Assembly: GCF_000092645.1 (NCBI RefSeq)
Contig: NC_014165.1
Location: 3,782,001-3,846,000 of the forward strand
From: Thermobispora bispora DSM 43833
GTDB taxonomy: Bacteria; Actinomycetota; Actinomycetes; Streptosporangiales; Streptosporangiaceae
DNA: 64,000 nucleotides
Direction of reading: 5' to 3'
The stretch's first letter is position 1. Every line of letters starts with the position of its first letter. Below the pieces are notes generated by a model. That model had not been told where the DNA came from. It saw only the letters and a list, made by a program, of their open reading frames with translations, and did not search any database. This document shows, in pieces, positions 41,201-50,359 of this stretch. Position numbers and translations under genes: made by a program.

Positions 41201-42454
41201 TCACTCGAACCGGAGGGCCTCGATCGGGCGGAGCCGCGCGGCCCGGCCGGCGGGGTAGGCGCCGAAGAAGAGCCCGATCGCCACGGAGACGCCGAGCGCG
41301 AGGACGATCGAGCCCGGGACGATCACCGGCTTCACCCCCGCGATCGTGAACTGCGCGCCGATCACCGCGACCGCGACGCCGAGCAGGCCGCCGAGGAGGC
41401 TGAGCACGGTGGCCTCGGCGAGGAACTGGCCGAGGATCGCCCGGTTCGGCGCGCCGATCGCCTTCCGGATGCCGATCTCCCTGGTCCGCTCGGTGACCGT
41501 GACCAGCATGATGTTCGTGATCCCGATGCCGCCGACGATCAGGCTGATCGCGGCCACCGCGCCGAGGAGCACGGTGAAGGTGTTCGCCGCCTCGCTCACC
41601 GTCTCCTGCAGGGCCGCCTGGTTGAGGATCCGGTAGTCCGGGGTGGCGCCGTTCGTGATCCCGTGCCGCTCGTTGAGCACCTGCGCGATCTCCTGCTGTG
41701 CGGAGTCCACCGCGTCGGCGCTCTTGGCCTGCACCAGGATCTGCCCGAGCGGGCCGAACCCGGTGAGGCTCTGCTGCACCGCGGAGAGCGGGGCGATGGC
41801 CAGGTCGTCGGCGTCCTGGAACCCGGAGGACCCGGACTCCTTCAGCACCCCGACCACGGTGAACGGCACGCCGGACACGGTGATCTGCTTGCCGATCGGG
41901 TCGACCGTGCCGAACAGGTTCTCCGCCACGGTCCGCCCGAGCACGATCACCTTCCGCGCGGCGAGGACGTCGTCGTTGAAGAAGTACGTGCCCTTGGCCA
42001 CGGGCTTGTTCGACGCCGCGAAGTAGCTGGGGTGGGTGCCGACGAGCTGGCCGATCGAGTGGGAGGCGCCCTCGTACGCCGCGGTCTGGCCCGGGGCGGT
42101 CACCACCGGGGAGACGCTCTTCACCGAGGGCGCCCGGGCGGGGTCGGCGAGCGCCTGGGCGTCCTCGAGGGTCAGGTCCCTCGCCTGGGCGCGCGGGCCG
42201 GCCCGCTCACCGCCGCGGTACCCCCCGGGCATCCGGCCGGGCCCGCCGCCGGTGGTGGACGGCAGCACGGTGAGCGTGTTGGCGCCGAGGCGCTGGATGT
42301 TCTCCCGGATGCGCTGCGACGACCCCTCACCGACCGCGACCAGCAGGATCACGGCGGCCACGCCGATCAGGATGCCGAGCGTGGTGAGCGCGCTGCGCAG
42401 CTTGTTCGCCGTCAGGCCCCGGAGGGCGAAGCGCACGATCTCCGCCGCGGTCAC
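41201..42454 (-). CDS. MacB-like ABC transporter permease
   Basis: A 417-residue permease with one N-terminal helix (SALTTLGILIGVAAVILLVAVGEGS), a large external MacB periplasmic-core domain (residues about 60-280), and three C-terminal helices of the FtsX fold (VAAISLIVGGIGITNIMLVTVTERTREIGIRKAIGA). Unlike E. coli MacB, the ATPase is a separate polypeptide, here the next gene upstream. Proteins of this class move peptides, lipids or antibiotics out of the membrane by mechanotransmission. A Gly/Arg-rich loop (GGPGRMPGGYRGGERAGP) lies in the external domain. Confidence 0.93.
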   Translation of the reverse strand: MTAAEIVRFALRGLTANKLRSALTTLGILIGVAAVILLVAVGEGSSQRIRENIQRLGANTLTVLPSTTGGGPGRMPGGYRGGERAGPRAQARDLTLEDAQALADPARAPSVKSVSPVVTAPGQTAAYEGASHSIGQLVGTHPSYFAASNKPVAKGTYFFNDDVLAARKVIVLGRTVAENLFGTVDPIGKQITVSGVPFTVVGVLKESGSSGFQDADDLAIAPLSAVQQSLTGFGPLGQILVQAKSADAVDSAQQEIAQVLNERHGITNGATPDYRILNQAALQETVSEAANTFTVLLGAVAAISLIVGGIGITNIMLVTVTERTREIGIRKAIGAPNRAILGQFLAEATVLSLLGGLLGVAVAVIGAQFTIAGVKPVIVPGSIVLALGVSVAIGLFFGAYPAGRAARLRPIEALRFE

Positions 42455-43197
42455 GAGGTCACCTCCGCGAGCCGGGGCGGTGGGCCGGAGACCGGCGAGC
42501 GGCGGATGTCCTCGACGATCCGGCCGTCCGTCAACCGGATCACCCGCTTGGCGTGCGCCGCGGTGTCCGGCTCGTGGGTGATGAGGACGATGGTGCGGCC
42601 GCTCGCGCTGAGCCGGTCGAAGATGCGCATCACCTCCCGGCCGGAGGCGGTGTCGAGCGAACCGGTCGGTTCGTCGGCGAGAAGCAGGGCCGGGGCGGTG
42701 ACGATGGCGCGGGCCACGGCGACCCGCTGCTGCTGCCCGCCGGAGAGCTGGTTGGGCTGGTGGCCGACCCGGTCGGCGAGGCCGACCATCCTGAGCGCCG
42801 CGAGGGCGCGGCGGCGCCGCTCGGCCGCCTTGATCCCACCGTACGCCAGCGGCAGCTCGACGTTGGCGAGCGCGGTCATCCTGGGGATGAGGTTGAACGC
42901 CTGGAAGACGAATCCGACCTTGCGGTTCCGCACCAGGGCGAGCTGGTTCTCGTTGAGCGCGCGGACGTCGATGCCGTCGAGCAGGTAGGTGCCGGAGGTG
43001 GGGACGTCGAGGCAGCCGATGATGTTCATCAGGGTCGACTTGCCCGAGCCGGACGCCCCCATGATCGCGACGTAGTCGCCGCGTTCGACGGTGAGGGTGA
43101 CGCCGCGCAGGGCGTGCACCGCGGTCTCGCCCGCGCCGTACACCTTGGTCACCTGCCGGAGGTCGAGGACCGGGGCGGGCGCGATCGGCGCGCTCAT
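42451..43197 (-). CDS. MacB/LolD-type ABC transporter ATPase
   Basis: A 248-residue ATPase of the MacB/LolD/FtsE class. Walker A is MGASGSGKSTLMNIIG near residue 40, the signature is LSGGQQQRVAVARAI near 145, and Walker B is LLLADEPTGSLD. LITHEPD supplies the switch histidine. It overlaps both neighbours by four bases, adaptor upstream and permease downstream, and forms with them a tripartite-like export system adapted to a monoderm cell. Confidence 0.96.
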   Translation of the reverse strand: MSAPIAPAPVLDLRQVTKVYGAGETAVHALRGVTLTVERGDYVAIMGASGSGKSTLMNIIGCLDVPTSGTYLLDGIDVRALNENQLALVRNRKVGFVFQAFNLIPRMTALANVELPLAYGGIKAAERRRRALAALRMVGLADRVGHQPNQLSGGQQQRVAVARAIVTAPALLLADEPTGSLDTASGREVMRIFDRLSASGRTIVLITHEPDTAAHAKRVIRLTDGRIVEDIRRSPVSGPPPRLAEVTS

Positions 43198-44336
43198 CTC
43201 AGCCCTCCGCCCAGCCGCCCGGCCGGGCCGCCGCCGCCCGGTCCGCCGCCCATCGGACCGCCCCCGAACCGGGGGAACGAGGAGTCGTTCGCCTGGTTCG
43301 CCGCCTGGAAGCGCACCACCAGCTCGCCCTCGAGCAGACCGGACCTGATCTCCGTGGTGGAGTCGCCGCGGAGGCCGACCTCCACCCGGCGCACCACGCG
43401 GGAGCCGTTCTCGATGACGGTCACCGTGCTCTGCCCGCCCGCCGTTCTGATCGCCGAGGTGGGCACGGTGAGCATGTTCTCCGCCTCGCCGACGACGACC
43501 TGGACGCTCGCCGTCTGGCCGAGCCGTACCTCGGAGGGGACGTCGGTGAGCGAGATCGTCACCGCGTACCGGACCACGTTGTTGCTGGTCTGGGGCTGGG
43601 GGTCGATGAGGGTCACCTTCCCGGTCGCGGTCACGCCGGGGAGCGCGGCGAAGGTGACCGTGGCCCGCTGACCCTTCTTGATCTTGGTGACGTCGGACTC
43701 GGTGAAGCTCCCCACGATCTGCAGCCGGTTCGGGTCGGCGAGCTCGATGAACCCGCCGCCGGACGACGCGCCTCCGGCCTGCTGGCCGCCGGAGCCGGTC
43801 GAGGCGCCCCCGGCGCCGGAGAGGCCACCGGACGCCGAACCGCCCTCGGATCCGTTGACCGCGGTCACGATCCCGGCGAACGGGGCCTTGATCACGGTTC
43901 CGGCGAGGGTCCGCTTGGCCGCCCGATAGGCGTTCCGCGCGCTGATGTACTGCGCATGGCCCTGGGCGGTGGACGTGTCGCCCGCCGCGGCCGCCTCCAG
44001 GCTCGCCTTCGCGGCCTCGAGGCTCTCCCGCGCCGCGGTGTCATCGAGCCGGGCGAGCACCTGCCCCTTGCGCACCCGGTCCCCGGCCTTCACATAGATC
44101 TTCTCGACCGTGCCCGTGGTGCCGAAGCCGAGCGAGCGCTCTCTGGCGCTGGCGACCGAACCCGAGGCGGAGACGGTCGCGGTCACGTTCCCGCGCGTGA
44201 CCCGGGCGGTGGGCGGCGTGCTCTCGGCCGCGGAACCGCCGCGGAGCGAGATGACGACGCCGCCGATCCCGGCGATGAGGAGCACTGCCAGAACGCCGTT
44301 GACGATCAGCGTCCTGCGCTTCGTGGACGGCTTCAC
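43194..44336 (-). CDS. HlyD/MacA-like adaptor protein
   Basis: A 380-residue membrane-fusion-type adaptor. One N-terminal helix (residues about 10-30), lipoyl half-motif GTTGTVEKIYVKAGDRVRKGQVLARLDD near residue 75, a short alpha-hairpin (ESLEAAKASLEAAA), the second lipoyl half KAPFAGIVTAV, and barrel domains (VGSFTESDVTKIKKGQRATVTF). A Gly/Ser-rich insert sits at about 165-195 and a Gly/Pro-rich tail ends the protein. The GTG at 44336 is preferred over a TTG at 44354. It is the first gene of the export operon and is divergent from a related but broken adaptor gene. Confidence 0.9.
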   Translation of the reverse strand: MKPSTKRRTLIVNGVLAVLLIAGIGGVVISLRGGSAAESTPPTARVTRGNVTATVSASGSVASARERSLGFGTTGTVEKIYVKAGDRVRKGQVLARLDDTAARESLEAAKASLEAAAAGDTSTAQGHAQYISARNAYRAAKRTLAGTVIKAPFAGIVTAVNGSEGGSASGGLSGAGGASTGSGGQQAGGASSGGGFIELADPNRLQIVGSFTESDVTKIKKGQRATVTFAALPGVTATGKVTLIDPQPQTSNNVVRYAVTISLTDVPSEVRLGQTASVQVVVGEAENMLTVPTSAIRTAGGQSTVTVIENGSRVVRRVEVGLRGDSTTEIRSGLLEGELVVRFQAANQANDSSFPRFGGGPMGGGPGGGGPAGRLGGGLR

Positions 44337-44468
44337 GCCGCTCAACCTTGGCAAGCCCCGCTCCAGGCAAGCTCCGCCGTTCCTGAACGTTTCCTGGCAG
44401 TCGCATCCACAGCGAACTTTCAGGTACGGCCCAGCCGGTGCTGATATCGCGCCAGAAGGATGGCCGCC

Positions 44469-46265
44469 ATGAGACCGAGCATCTCGATCCGCGTGGGGGG
44501 ACTCACCCTGGCGGCGGCCGTCGCCGTGAGCGCGGCCGCGCTCTATGCCGGACGAGCCGGCTCCTCGGCGGACGACCGGGTCTCGCTCGCCTCGGTGACG
44601 CGCGGCACCGTGTCGGCGTACGTCTCGGCCGCCGGCACCACGGTCGACAACGGGGTCTACGGCCTCGGCTTCGGCGCCGAGGGCACGGTCGAGAAGTCTA
44701 CGTCAAGGTCGGCGACCGGGTGAGGCGGGGGACGTCCTCGCCCGCGTCGACGACACGATCGCCCGGGAGGAGTACGAGGCCGCCAAGGCGGCGCTCGCCG
44801 CGGCCGAGGAGACGCTCGAGCGGGTGACGAGCGGCGCGAGCGGCCGGGCCGCGCCGGCACGGGCCGCGGCGGCCCGCGCGGGGAGCGCCGGAGGCGTGCG
44901 CACCACGGGGAACCGGCCAGCCGGGCCGTCCGGGTCGTCCGCCTGTGCGCCGACCGCCACCCCGCGGCCGTCGCCGACCGGTGGCTCCGATGCGGGTGCC
45001 TCCCGCGGCGGGCCGAGGACGCCTCGGGAAGACGGGGTGCACGCACCGGCGCGGGCCGCCGGAGGGTCCGGTGGCCCGGGCGCGGCCGGGGTCTCCCTGG
45101 TGGCGTACGCCACGGGGAGGGCCGGGTCCGGGGGCGCCGGAGCGGAACCTCAGCGGAAGACCGGGAAGGCCGAGGAGACCCGCCGCGGCGACGCGGTGAG
45201 CCCGGCAGGCTCGGCGCGCCCCGCGCCCACCCCGGCACCCGGACCGGAGCCCACGGCGAGCGCGGGCCCGGCACCCGCGCCGACGGCGCATCCGAGCCCC
45301 GCGCCCACGAGGAGCGCGGCCCCCACCGGCGGCGCGGCGCCCGCGCCGGCCCGGACACCGCAGGCCGAGGTGAGCGTCGTCCCGGTGCCGGCCTCGCCGC
45401 CCGTCACCCCGTCCGCCTCCCCGTCGCCCGCCGTGGCGCGGCCGTCGCCGACGGCGGGCTGCACCCGCGGGACCGGGGCCGGGACACCGGGGACGAGGCC
45501 ACCCGGCGCGGCGGTGACCGGCGCCGGAGCGGCGGCGGCCCCGCCGGGCGGCCGGGCGGCGGCGCTGGGGGCGGTTCGGCCGGCGGCATGGGCTCCGATC
45601 GGGCCCTGCTCACCGAGGCGCAGGCGAAGGCCCAGGTCAGCCAGGCGAAGAGCGCGCTCGCCAAGGCGAAGGAGGCGCTCGCGGGCGTGACCATCAAGGC
45701 TCCCGCCGACGGCACGGTCCTGTCCGTCGCCGGAACCGTCGGCACGCGCTACACCGGCGGGGCCTTCCTCACCCTCGGCGATCTCGGCGATCTCCAGGTG
45801 AAGGCGATGTTCACCGAGTCCGACATCCGCTTCCTCAAGGTGGGCCAGCGGGCGGAGGTCACCTTCCCCGCCCGCCCGGGCGCGACGTACTCCGGGACGG
45901 TCGCCCACATCGACCCCACCGCGACCACGAGCGACCGGCTCGTCCGCTACGGGGTGACGATCGCCCTCGACGACCGGCCGGACGGGCTGCTGCTGGGGCA
46001 GACCGCGACGGTACGGGTGACCACCGCGGAGGCGGAGAACGCCCTCTACCTCCCGTCACAGGCCGTGCGGAAGGTCACCGGCGACAGGGCGCAGGTGACC
46101 GTGGTGAACGGTGAGCACCGGGCCACCCGCACGGTCGTGATCGGCGTGCGCGGCGACCGGTACGTGCAGATCGTCTCCGGGCTCGCCGAGGGCGAGCGGG
46201 TGCTGCTATCGGAGGGGACGACGTCCGGCGGCTTCCCCGACGAGGGCTTCCCCGGGGCGGGCTGA
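44469..46265 (+). pseudogene. second HlyD-like adaptor gene, broken by three frame changes
   Basis: The start is good (ATG at 44469, AGAAGGA eight bases upstream), and the first 75 residues give a signal helix and GLGFGAEGTVEK. The reading then shifts by one base at about 44696 (continuing VYVKVGDRVRRG), again at about 44731 (DVLARVDDTIAREEYEAAKAALAAAEE), and once more between about 45520 and 45585 (ALLTEAQAKAQVSQAKSALAKAKEAL onwards). Each shift equals one missing base; together they restore the original frame. Between the two hairpin helices is a long Ala/Pro/Thr/Ser-rich loop of about 230 residues. The final part to 46265 has a full lipoyl and barrel domain. It is either a decaying gene or one with three base-call errors. 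Confidence 0.75.
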
Positions 46266-46272
46266 CCGGCGG

Positions 46273-47736
46273 TCACGCGCCGGGATCGCCGCCGTGTGAG
46301 GCAACCGGTGCGGGCTCGGCCGGGTCGGACGCGAGCGGGATGGTGAACCGGAACGCGGCCCCCTTCCCCGGCTCGGACCGCACGCTCACCGTCCCGCCGT
46401 GCGCCTTCACCAGGGATTCGACGATGGCGAGCCCGAGCCCGCTGCCGCCCTGGTTGTCCCGCGCGCGGGACGGGTCGGCGCGGTAGAAGCGCTCGAACAC
46501 CCGCGCCGCCTGCTCCGGGGTGAGCCCCGGCCCCGCGTCCTCGACCTCGAAGTACACCGCCCCACCGGCGGTCCCCACCCGGACCGTGATCGGGGTGCCC
46601 TGAGGGGTGTGGGTGACCGCGTTGTTCATGAGGTTGCCGACGACCTGGCGGAGCCGCTGCTCGTCCCCCATGACGATCAGCGCCTCCTCCGCCTCGACCT
46701 CGAGCGAGACGTCCCGGTCCGGGCAGAGCGTCTTGGCGTCGCCCACCGCGTCCGCCGCGATGGCGAGCATGTCGACCGGCCGCTTGCTGAGCGGGCGCTG
46801 CTGGTCCAGGCGGGCGAGCAGCAGCAGGTCCTCGACCAGGAGGCTCATCCGGGTCGCCTCGCTCTCGATCCGCGCCATGAGCCGGTCCGGGTCGGAGCCG
46901 GGCACCCGGCGGTAGAACTCGGCGAACCCCCGGATCGAGGTGAGCGGGGTGCGCAGCTCGTGCGAGGCGTCGGCGACGAACCGCCGCATGCGGGCCTCGG
47001 ACTCCCGGGCGGCCGCCTCGGAGGCCGCCTGTGCCCGCAGGGCCGCCTCGATCCGCGCGAGCATGCCGTTGAGCGACCGGGCGAGCCGGCCGACCTCGGT
47101 CCGCGGGTTCTCCTCCGGGACCCGGGTGCCGAACCTGCCCTGCGCGATCGCCTCGGCCACCGCCTCGATCTCGGCGAGCGGCCGGAGGCTGCGCCGTACG
47201 ATGACCACCCCGGTCACCGCGAAGACCACCAGCACCGCGCCGCCGCACAGCAGCTCGATGCGGGTGAGCCGCGCGATGATCATCCGCACCTGGGTGAGGT
47301 CCTCGGCCACGACGATCACGCGGTCCTCGGCGATGGGGACGGCCATCGCCCGCCACCGCCCCGCCCCGGAGACCGCCCGTACGGTCCGCGGCTCGGCCGA
47401 GGTGACCCGCCCAGGGCCGGGCCGTCCCTCGACCGCGATCCCGATCTGGGCGAACACGATCGCGCCCGTGCCGTCGCGGATCTCGATCCGCCCGTCCGGC
47501 GGCACCCGGAACCGGGCGAGCCCGGGCGGCACGGCCCCCGGCTGCGGGACGCCGCGGACCGCGTTGAGCCGGATGACGGCGTCGCGGGCGGTCGCGGCCA
47601 GCCGGATGTCGACCCTGGAGATGAGGTAGTCGCCGAGCACGGACACGCTGGCGGCCCCGATGGCCACGAGCGCGACCGCGAGCAGCACGAGCATCGCCGC
47701 GCTGAGCTTGAACCGGAGCGAGAACCCGCCGCGCAC
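46273..47736 (-). CDS. sensor histidine kinase of two-component system
   Basis: A 487-residue membrane kinase. Two helices (residues about 10-35 and 160-182) bracket an extracellular sensor domain. Then come a HAMP domain (RRSLRPLAEIEAVAEAIAQGRFG) and the H-box FVADASHELRTPLTSIRGF with the phospho-accepting histidine. The ATPase domain shows NLMNNAVTHTP, EDAGPGLT and GGSGLGLAIV. It starts three bases after the stop of its response regulator, so the two form an operon. The kinase and the broken adaptor gene converge with only seven bases between them. Confidence 0.95.
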   Translation of the reverse strand: MRGGFSLRFKLSAAMLVLLAVALVAIGAASVSVLGDYLISRVDIRLAATARDAVIRLNAVRGVPQPGAVPPGLARFRVPPDGRIEIRDGTGAIVFAQIGIAVEGRPGPGRVTSAEPRTVRAVSGAGRWRAMAVPIAEDRVIVVAEDLTQVRMIIARLTRIELLCGGAVLVVFAVTGVVIVRRSLRPLAEIEAVAEAIAQGRFGTRVPEENPRTEVGRLARSLNGMLARIEAALRAQAASEAAARESEARMRRFVADASHELRTPLTSIRGFAEFYRRVPGSDPDRLMARIESEATRMSLLVEDLLLLARLDQQRPLSKRPVDMLAIAADAVGDAKTLCPDRDVSLEVEAEEALIVMGDEQRLRQVVGNLMNNAVTHTPQGTPITVRVGTAGGAVYFEVEDAGPGLTPEQAARVFERFYRADPSRARDNQGGSGLGLAIVESLVKAHGGTVSVRSEPGKGAAFRFTIPLASDPAEPAPVASHGGDPGA

Positions 47737-47739
47737 GGT

Positions 47740-48444
47740 TCAGCCGCCGTCCGAGGGCAGCCGCATGACGTACCCGACGCCACGGATCGTGTGGATGAGC
47801 CGCGGGCGATCCTTGTCGATCTTGCGCCGGAGCGCGGAGACGTACGACTCGACGATCCCCTCGCCCCGGACGTGGTCCCAGACGTGATCGAGGATCTGGC
47901 CCTTGGACAGCACCCGGCCCGCGTTCAGCATGAGGAACCGGAGGAGCTTGAACTCGGTCGGCGAGAGCATGATCGGCTCGCCGCCGCGCCAGACCTCGTG
48001 CGACTCCTCGTCCAGTTCGATGTCGGCGAAGGTGAGCCGGGGCGGGGGCACGTAGGGGTCACCGGCGGTCCGGCGGAGCACCGCGCGGATCCGGGCGATC
48101 ACCTCATCGAGGCTGAACGGCTTGGTCACGTAGTCGTCGCCGCCGAGCGTGAGGCCGCGCACCTTGTCCTCGGTGGCGTCCCTGGCGGTGAGGTAGACCA
48201 CGGGCGTCTGGCTTCCGCAGCCGCGCAGCCGGCGGACGATCTCGAAGCCGTCCATGTCGGGCAGCATGACATCGAGCACGATCAGGTCGGGCCGGCGCCG
48301 CTGCGCGGCGGCCACCGCCTCGGTCCCGGTCGACGCCGTGGTGACCTCGAACCCCGCGTACCTGAGGCTGGCGGAGAGCAGCTCGAGGATGTTCGGCTCG
48401 TCCTCGACGACCAGCAGACGCGCTTCGGGAGGTTGGGTGACCAT
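47740..48444 (-). CDS. OmpR-family response regulator
   Basis: A 234-residue regulator partnered with the adjacent kinase. Receiver: VVEDEPN, LIVLDVMLPD (phospho-acceptor D), YLTARD and DYVTKPF. DNA-binding domain: LSPTEFKLLRFLMLNAGRVLSKGQILDHVWDH and ALRRKIDKDRPRLIHTIRGVGYVMRL. It is very like the orphan regulator at 39904, especially in the DNA-binding domain, which suggests duplication and perhaps shared target sites in the export cluster between them. It belongs to the MprA/TrcR-like branch. Confidence 0.95.
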   Translation of the reverse strand: MVTQPPEARLLVVEDEPNILELLSASLRYAGFEVTTASTGTEAVAAAQRRRPDLIVLDVMLPDMDGFEIVRRLRGCGSQTPVVYLTARDATEDKVRGLTLGGDDYVTKPFSLDEVIARIRAVLRRTAGDPYVPPPRLTFADIELDEESHEVWRGGEPIMLSPTEFKLLRFLMLNAGRVLSKGQILDHVWDHVRGEGIVESYVSALRRKIDKDRPRLIHTIRGVGYVMRLPSDGG

Positions 48445-48457
48445 GGCGTCGGCGAAT

Positions 48458-49648
48458 CTACGGGGTGTGAGGTAAGGGCACCGTTAAGCCGATATGCCGG
48501 GCGATGGCGAGGCTCGAGGTGGCGGCCGGGGAGGGCGCGTTCCGGACGAGCACCACCCTGCCCTGCACGTCGATGGCGAAGTCGTCGAGCAGCCGCCCGT
48601 CCCGGGTCACCGCCTGCGCCCGTACGCCGCCCTCGGTCTTGATCAGGTCGTCCAGGGTGAGCGAGGGCAGGTAGCGCTGGGCTGCGGCGAGGAACGCGCG
48701 CTTGGAGAGCGAGCCGTAGATCTCCTTGATCCCGGTCCGCCAGTGCCGGGCGGCCATGCGCCGCGTGCCCTCCCAGGCGATGATCCGCCGCAGGTCGGCG
48801 AGGGAGACGTCCCGCCAGGTGTAGCCCTCGAAGGCGAGGGCGGGGACCGCGTTGGGGCCGACGAGCACCTCACCGTCGATCCGCCGGGTGAGGTGGATGC
48901 CGAGGAAGGGGTAGCGCGGATCGGGCACCGGGTAGATGAGCCCGCGCACCCGGGCGTTGGCCGACGGGGCGAGCCGGTAGTACTCACCCCGGAACGGGAC
49001 GATCCGCACCTCTCCCGGCGCCTTGGCCAGCGAGGCGATCCGGTCGGTGCCGAGCCCGGCGCAGACGATCAGGGTGTCGAACCGGAAGCGGGAGGGGCCG
49101 GCCAGCACCTCCACCCCGCGCGAGGTCTCCCGGACGCCGCGGACCGGGTGGGAGAGCAGGACGAGGCCGCCGGAGGCCGAGACGTCCTCCGCGAGGCGGC
49201 GGGCGATGGCGGCGAAGTCGGTGATCGCGGTGTGCGGCGAGTAGACCGCGGCCACCCCGGCGGCGTCCGGCTCGATCTCGCGCAGGCCGAGCGCGTCGAG
49301 CTCCACGATGCCCGGCACCCGGTTCTGCCGCGCCCGGTCGGCGAGGCGGCGGAGCAGGGGCAGCTCGGCGCGGGTGGCCGCGACGACGAGCTTGCCCACC
49401 TCCTGGTACGGCAGGCCGTGCTCGGCACAGTACTGGCGGAGCATCGCCGCCCCGTCACGGCAGAGCCGGGCCTTGAGCGAGCCGGGCGCGTAGTAGATCC
49501 CGGCGTGCACGACCCCGCTGTTGTGCCCGGTCTGGTGGGCGGCGACCTGGGCCTCCTTCTCCAGCACGATCACCTCGGCGCCGAACCGCGCCACCTCTCT
49601 GGCGACGGCGAGGCCGAGGATGCCGGCGCCGATCACCCCGACCTTCAT
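48458..49648 (-). CDS. lhgO: L-2-hydroxyglutarate oxidase (LhgO family)
   Basis: A 396-residue FAD-dependent oxidase of the DAO family that converts L-2-hydroxyglutarate to 2-oxoglutarate. The dinucleotide-binding loop is VIGAGILGLAVAREVAR at the N-terminus, followed by QTGHNSGVVHAGIYYAPGSLKARLC, a strong LhgO signature. Later landmarks are VPFRGEYYRL, YPVPDPRYPFLGIHLTRRIDG and NAPSPAATSSLAIARHI. The length is that of the family. It lies 13 bases upstream of the regulator gene's start on the same strand orientation, probably without functional connection. Confidence 0.92.
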   Translation of the reverse strand: MKVGVIGAGILGLAVAREVARFGAEVIVLEKEAQVAAHQTGHNSGVVHAGIYYAPGSLKARLCRDGAAMLRQYCAEHGLPYQEVGKLVVAATRAELPLLRRLADRARQNRVPGIVELDALGLREIEPDAAGVAAVYSPHTAITDFAAIARRLAEDVSASGGLVLLSHPVRGVRETSRGVEVLAGPSRFRFDTLIVCAGLGTDRIASLAKAPGEVRIVPFRGEYYRLAPSANARVRGLIYPVPDPRYPFLGIHLTRRIDGEVLVGPNAVPALAFEGYTWRDVSLADLRRIIAWEGTRRMAARHWRTGIKEIYGSLSKRAFLAAAQRYLPSLTLDDLIKTEGGVRAQAVTRDGRLLDDFAIDVQGRVVLVRNAPSPAATSSLAIARHIGLTVPLPHTP

Positions 49649-49921
49649 GTCGGCAGGGCGGGCGAACGTCTCGAACTGACCATGCCGGATATTCTCCCGC
49701 AGATACCCTTTCGCAAAGATCGGATCTTATTCGCCGACCGGACCTCGGATCCGACGCGCCCCCGTGGAGCCGCATCCGCGCGGGACGGCACCGGCCGCTC
49801 CGGGGCGAACGAGGTGCCGCGAGCCGCCGGAATCGTGCCCGGGTGACCGGCCCCGGATTACTGATCTTGATTTCCCGGGGCATAAACCGGACGAAGACGA
49901 CAATCGGGACAGAGGTTCACC

Positions 49922-50359
49922 ATGGGCACAGGAAGCATGAGGAAGACGGCGCGCGACGTCATGCACCGCGGCGTGCAGTGCGTCGGCGAGCACGACAGCC
50001 TCCGCAGAGCCGCGCAGATGATGCGCGATCTCAACGTGGGCGCGCTGCCCATCTGCGGGGAGGACGACCGGCTCAAAGGCATCATCACCGACCGGGACAT
50101 CGTCGTGAAGTGCTGCGCCGAGGGCGTGGACCTCGACCGGACCACGGTCGGCCAGTGCGCCCAGGGGAGCCTGATCTGGGTGGACGCGCAGTGCAGCGTC
50201 GAAGAGGCGCTCCAGAAGATGGAGCAGCACCAGATCAAGCGCCTGCCGGTGATCGAGAACAAGCGTCTGGTGGGCATGATCAGCGAGGCGGACCTGGCGA
50301 AGGAGCTGCCGGACGACATGCTCGCCGAGTTCGTCCACCGGGTCTACGCCACGACCTGA
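49922..50359 (+). CDS. hrp1: Hrp1-like protein with tandem CBS domains
   Basis: A 145-residue protein made of two CBS domains. It follows the pattern of mycobacterial hypoxic response protein 1 (Rv2626c) closely: TARDVMHRGVQCVGEHDSL, NVGALPICGEDDRLKGIITDRDIVVK, EEALQKMEQHQIKRLPVIENKRLVGMISEADLA. Hrp1 is induced by low oxygen and stationary phase in mycobacteria; a similar role is an inference from similarity. The ATG at 49922 has AGAGG upstream; an ATG at 49937 is also possible. A CCCCGG...CCGGGG inverted repeat (49851-49880) lies in the promoter region. Confidence 0.9.
   Translation: MGTGSMRKTARDVMHRGVQCVGEHDSLRRAAQMMRDLNVGALPICGEDDRLKGIITDRDIVVKCCAEGVDLDRTTVGQCAQGSLIWVDAQCSVEEALQKMEQHQIKRLPVIENKRLVGMISEADLAKELPDDMLAEFVHRVYATT

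Noticed and set aside
44824-45690. separate Ala/Pro-rich protein of 288 residues
   Set aside because: Its start is inside the adaptor frame, its end is Arg-rich shadow sequence, and both sides continue the adaptor in neighbouring frames.
46399-48642. 747-codon plus-strand frame opposite the two-component genes
   Set aside because: It is composed of Asp/Arg/Gly/Val/Leu mirror sequence and overlaps two clear genes.
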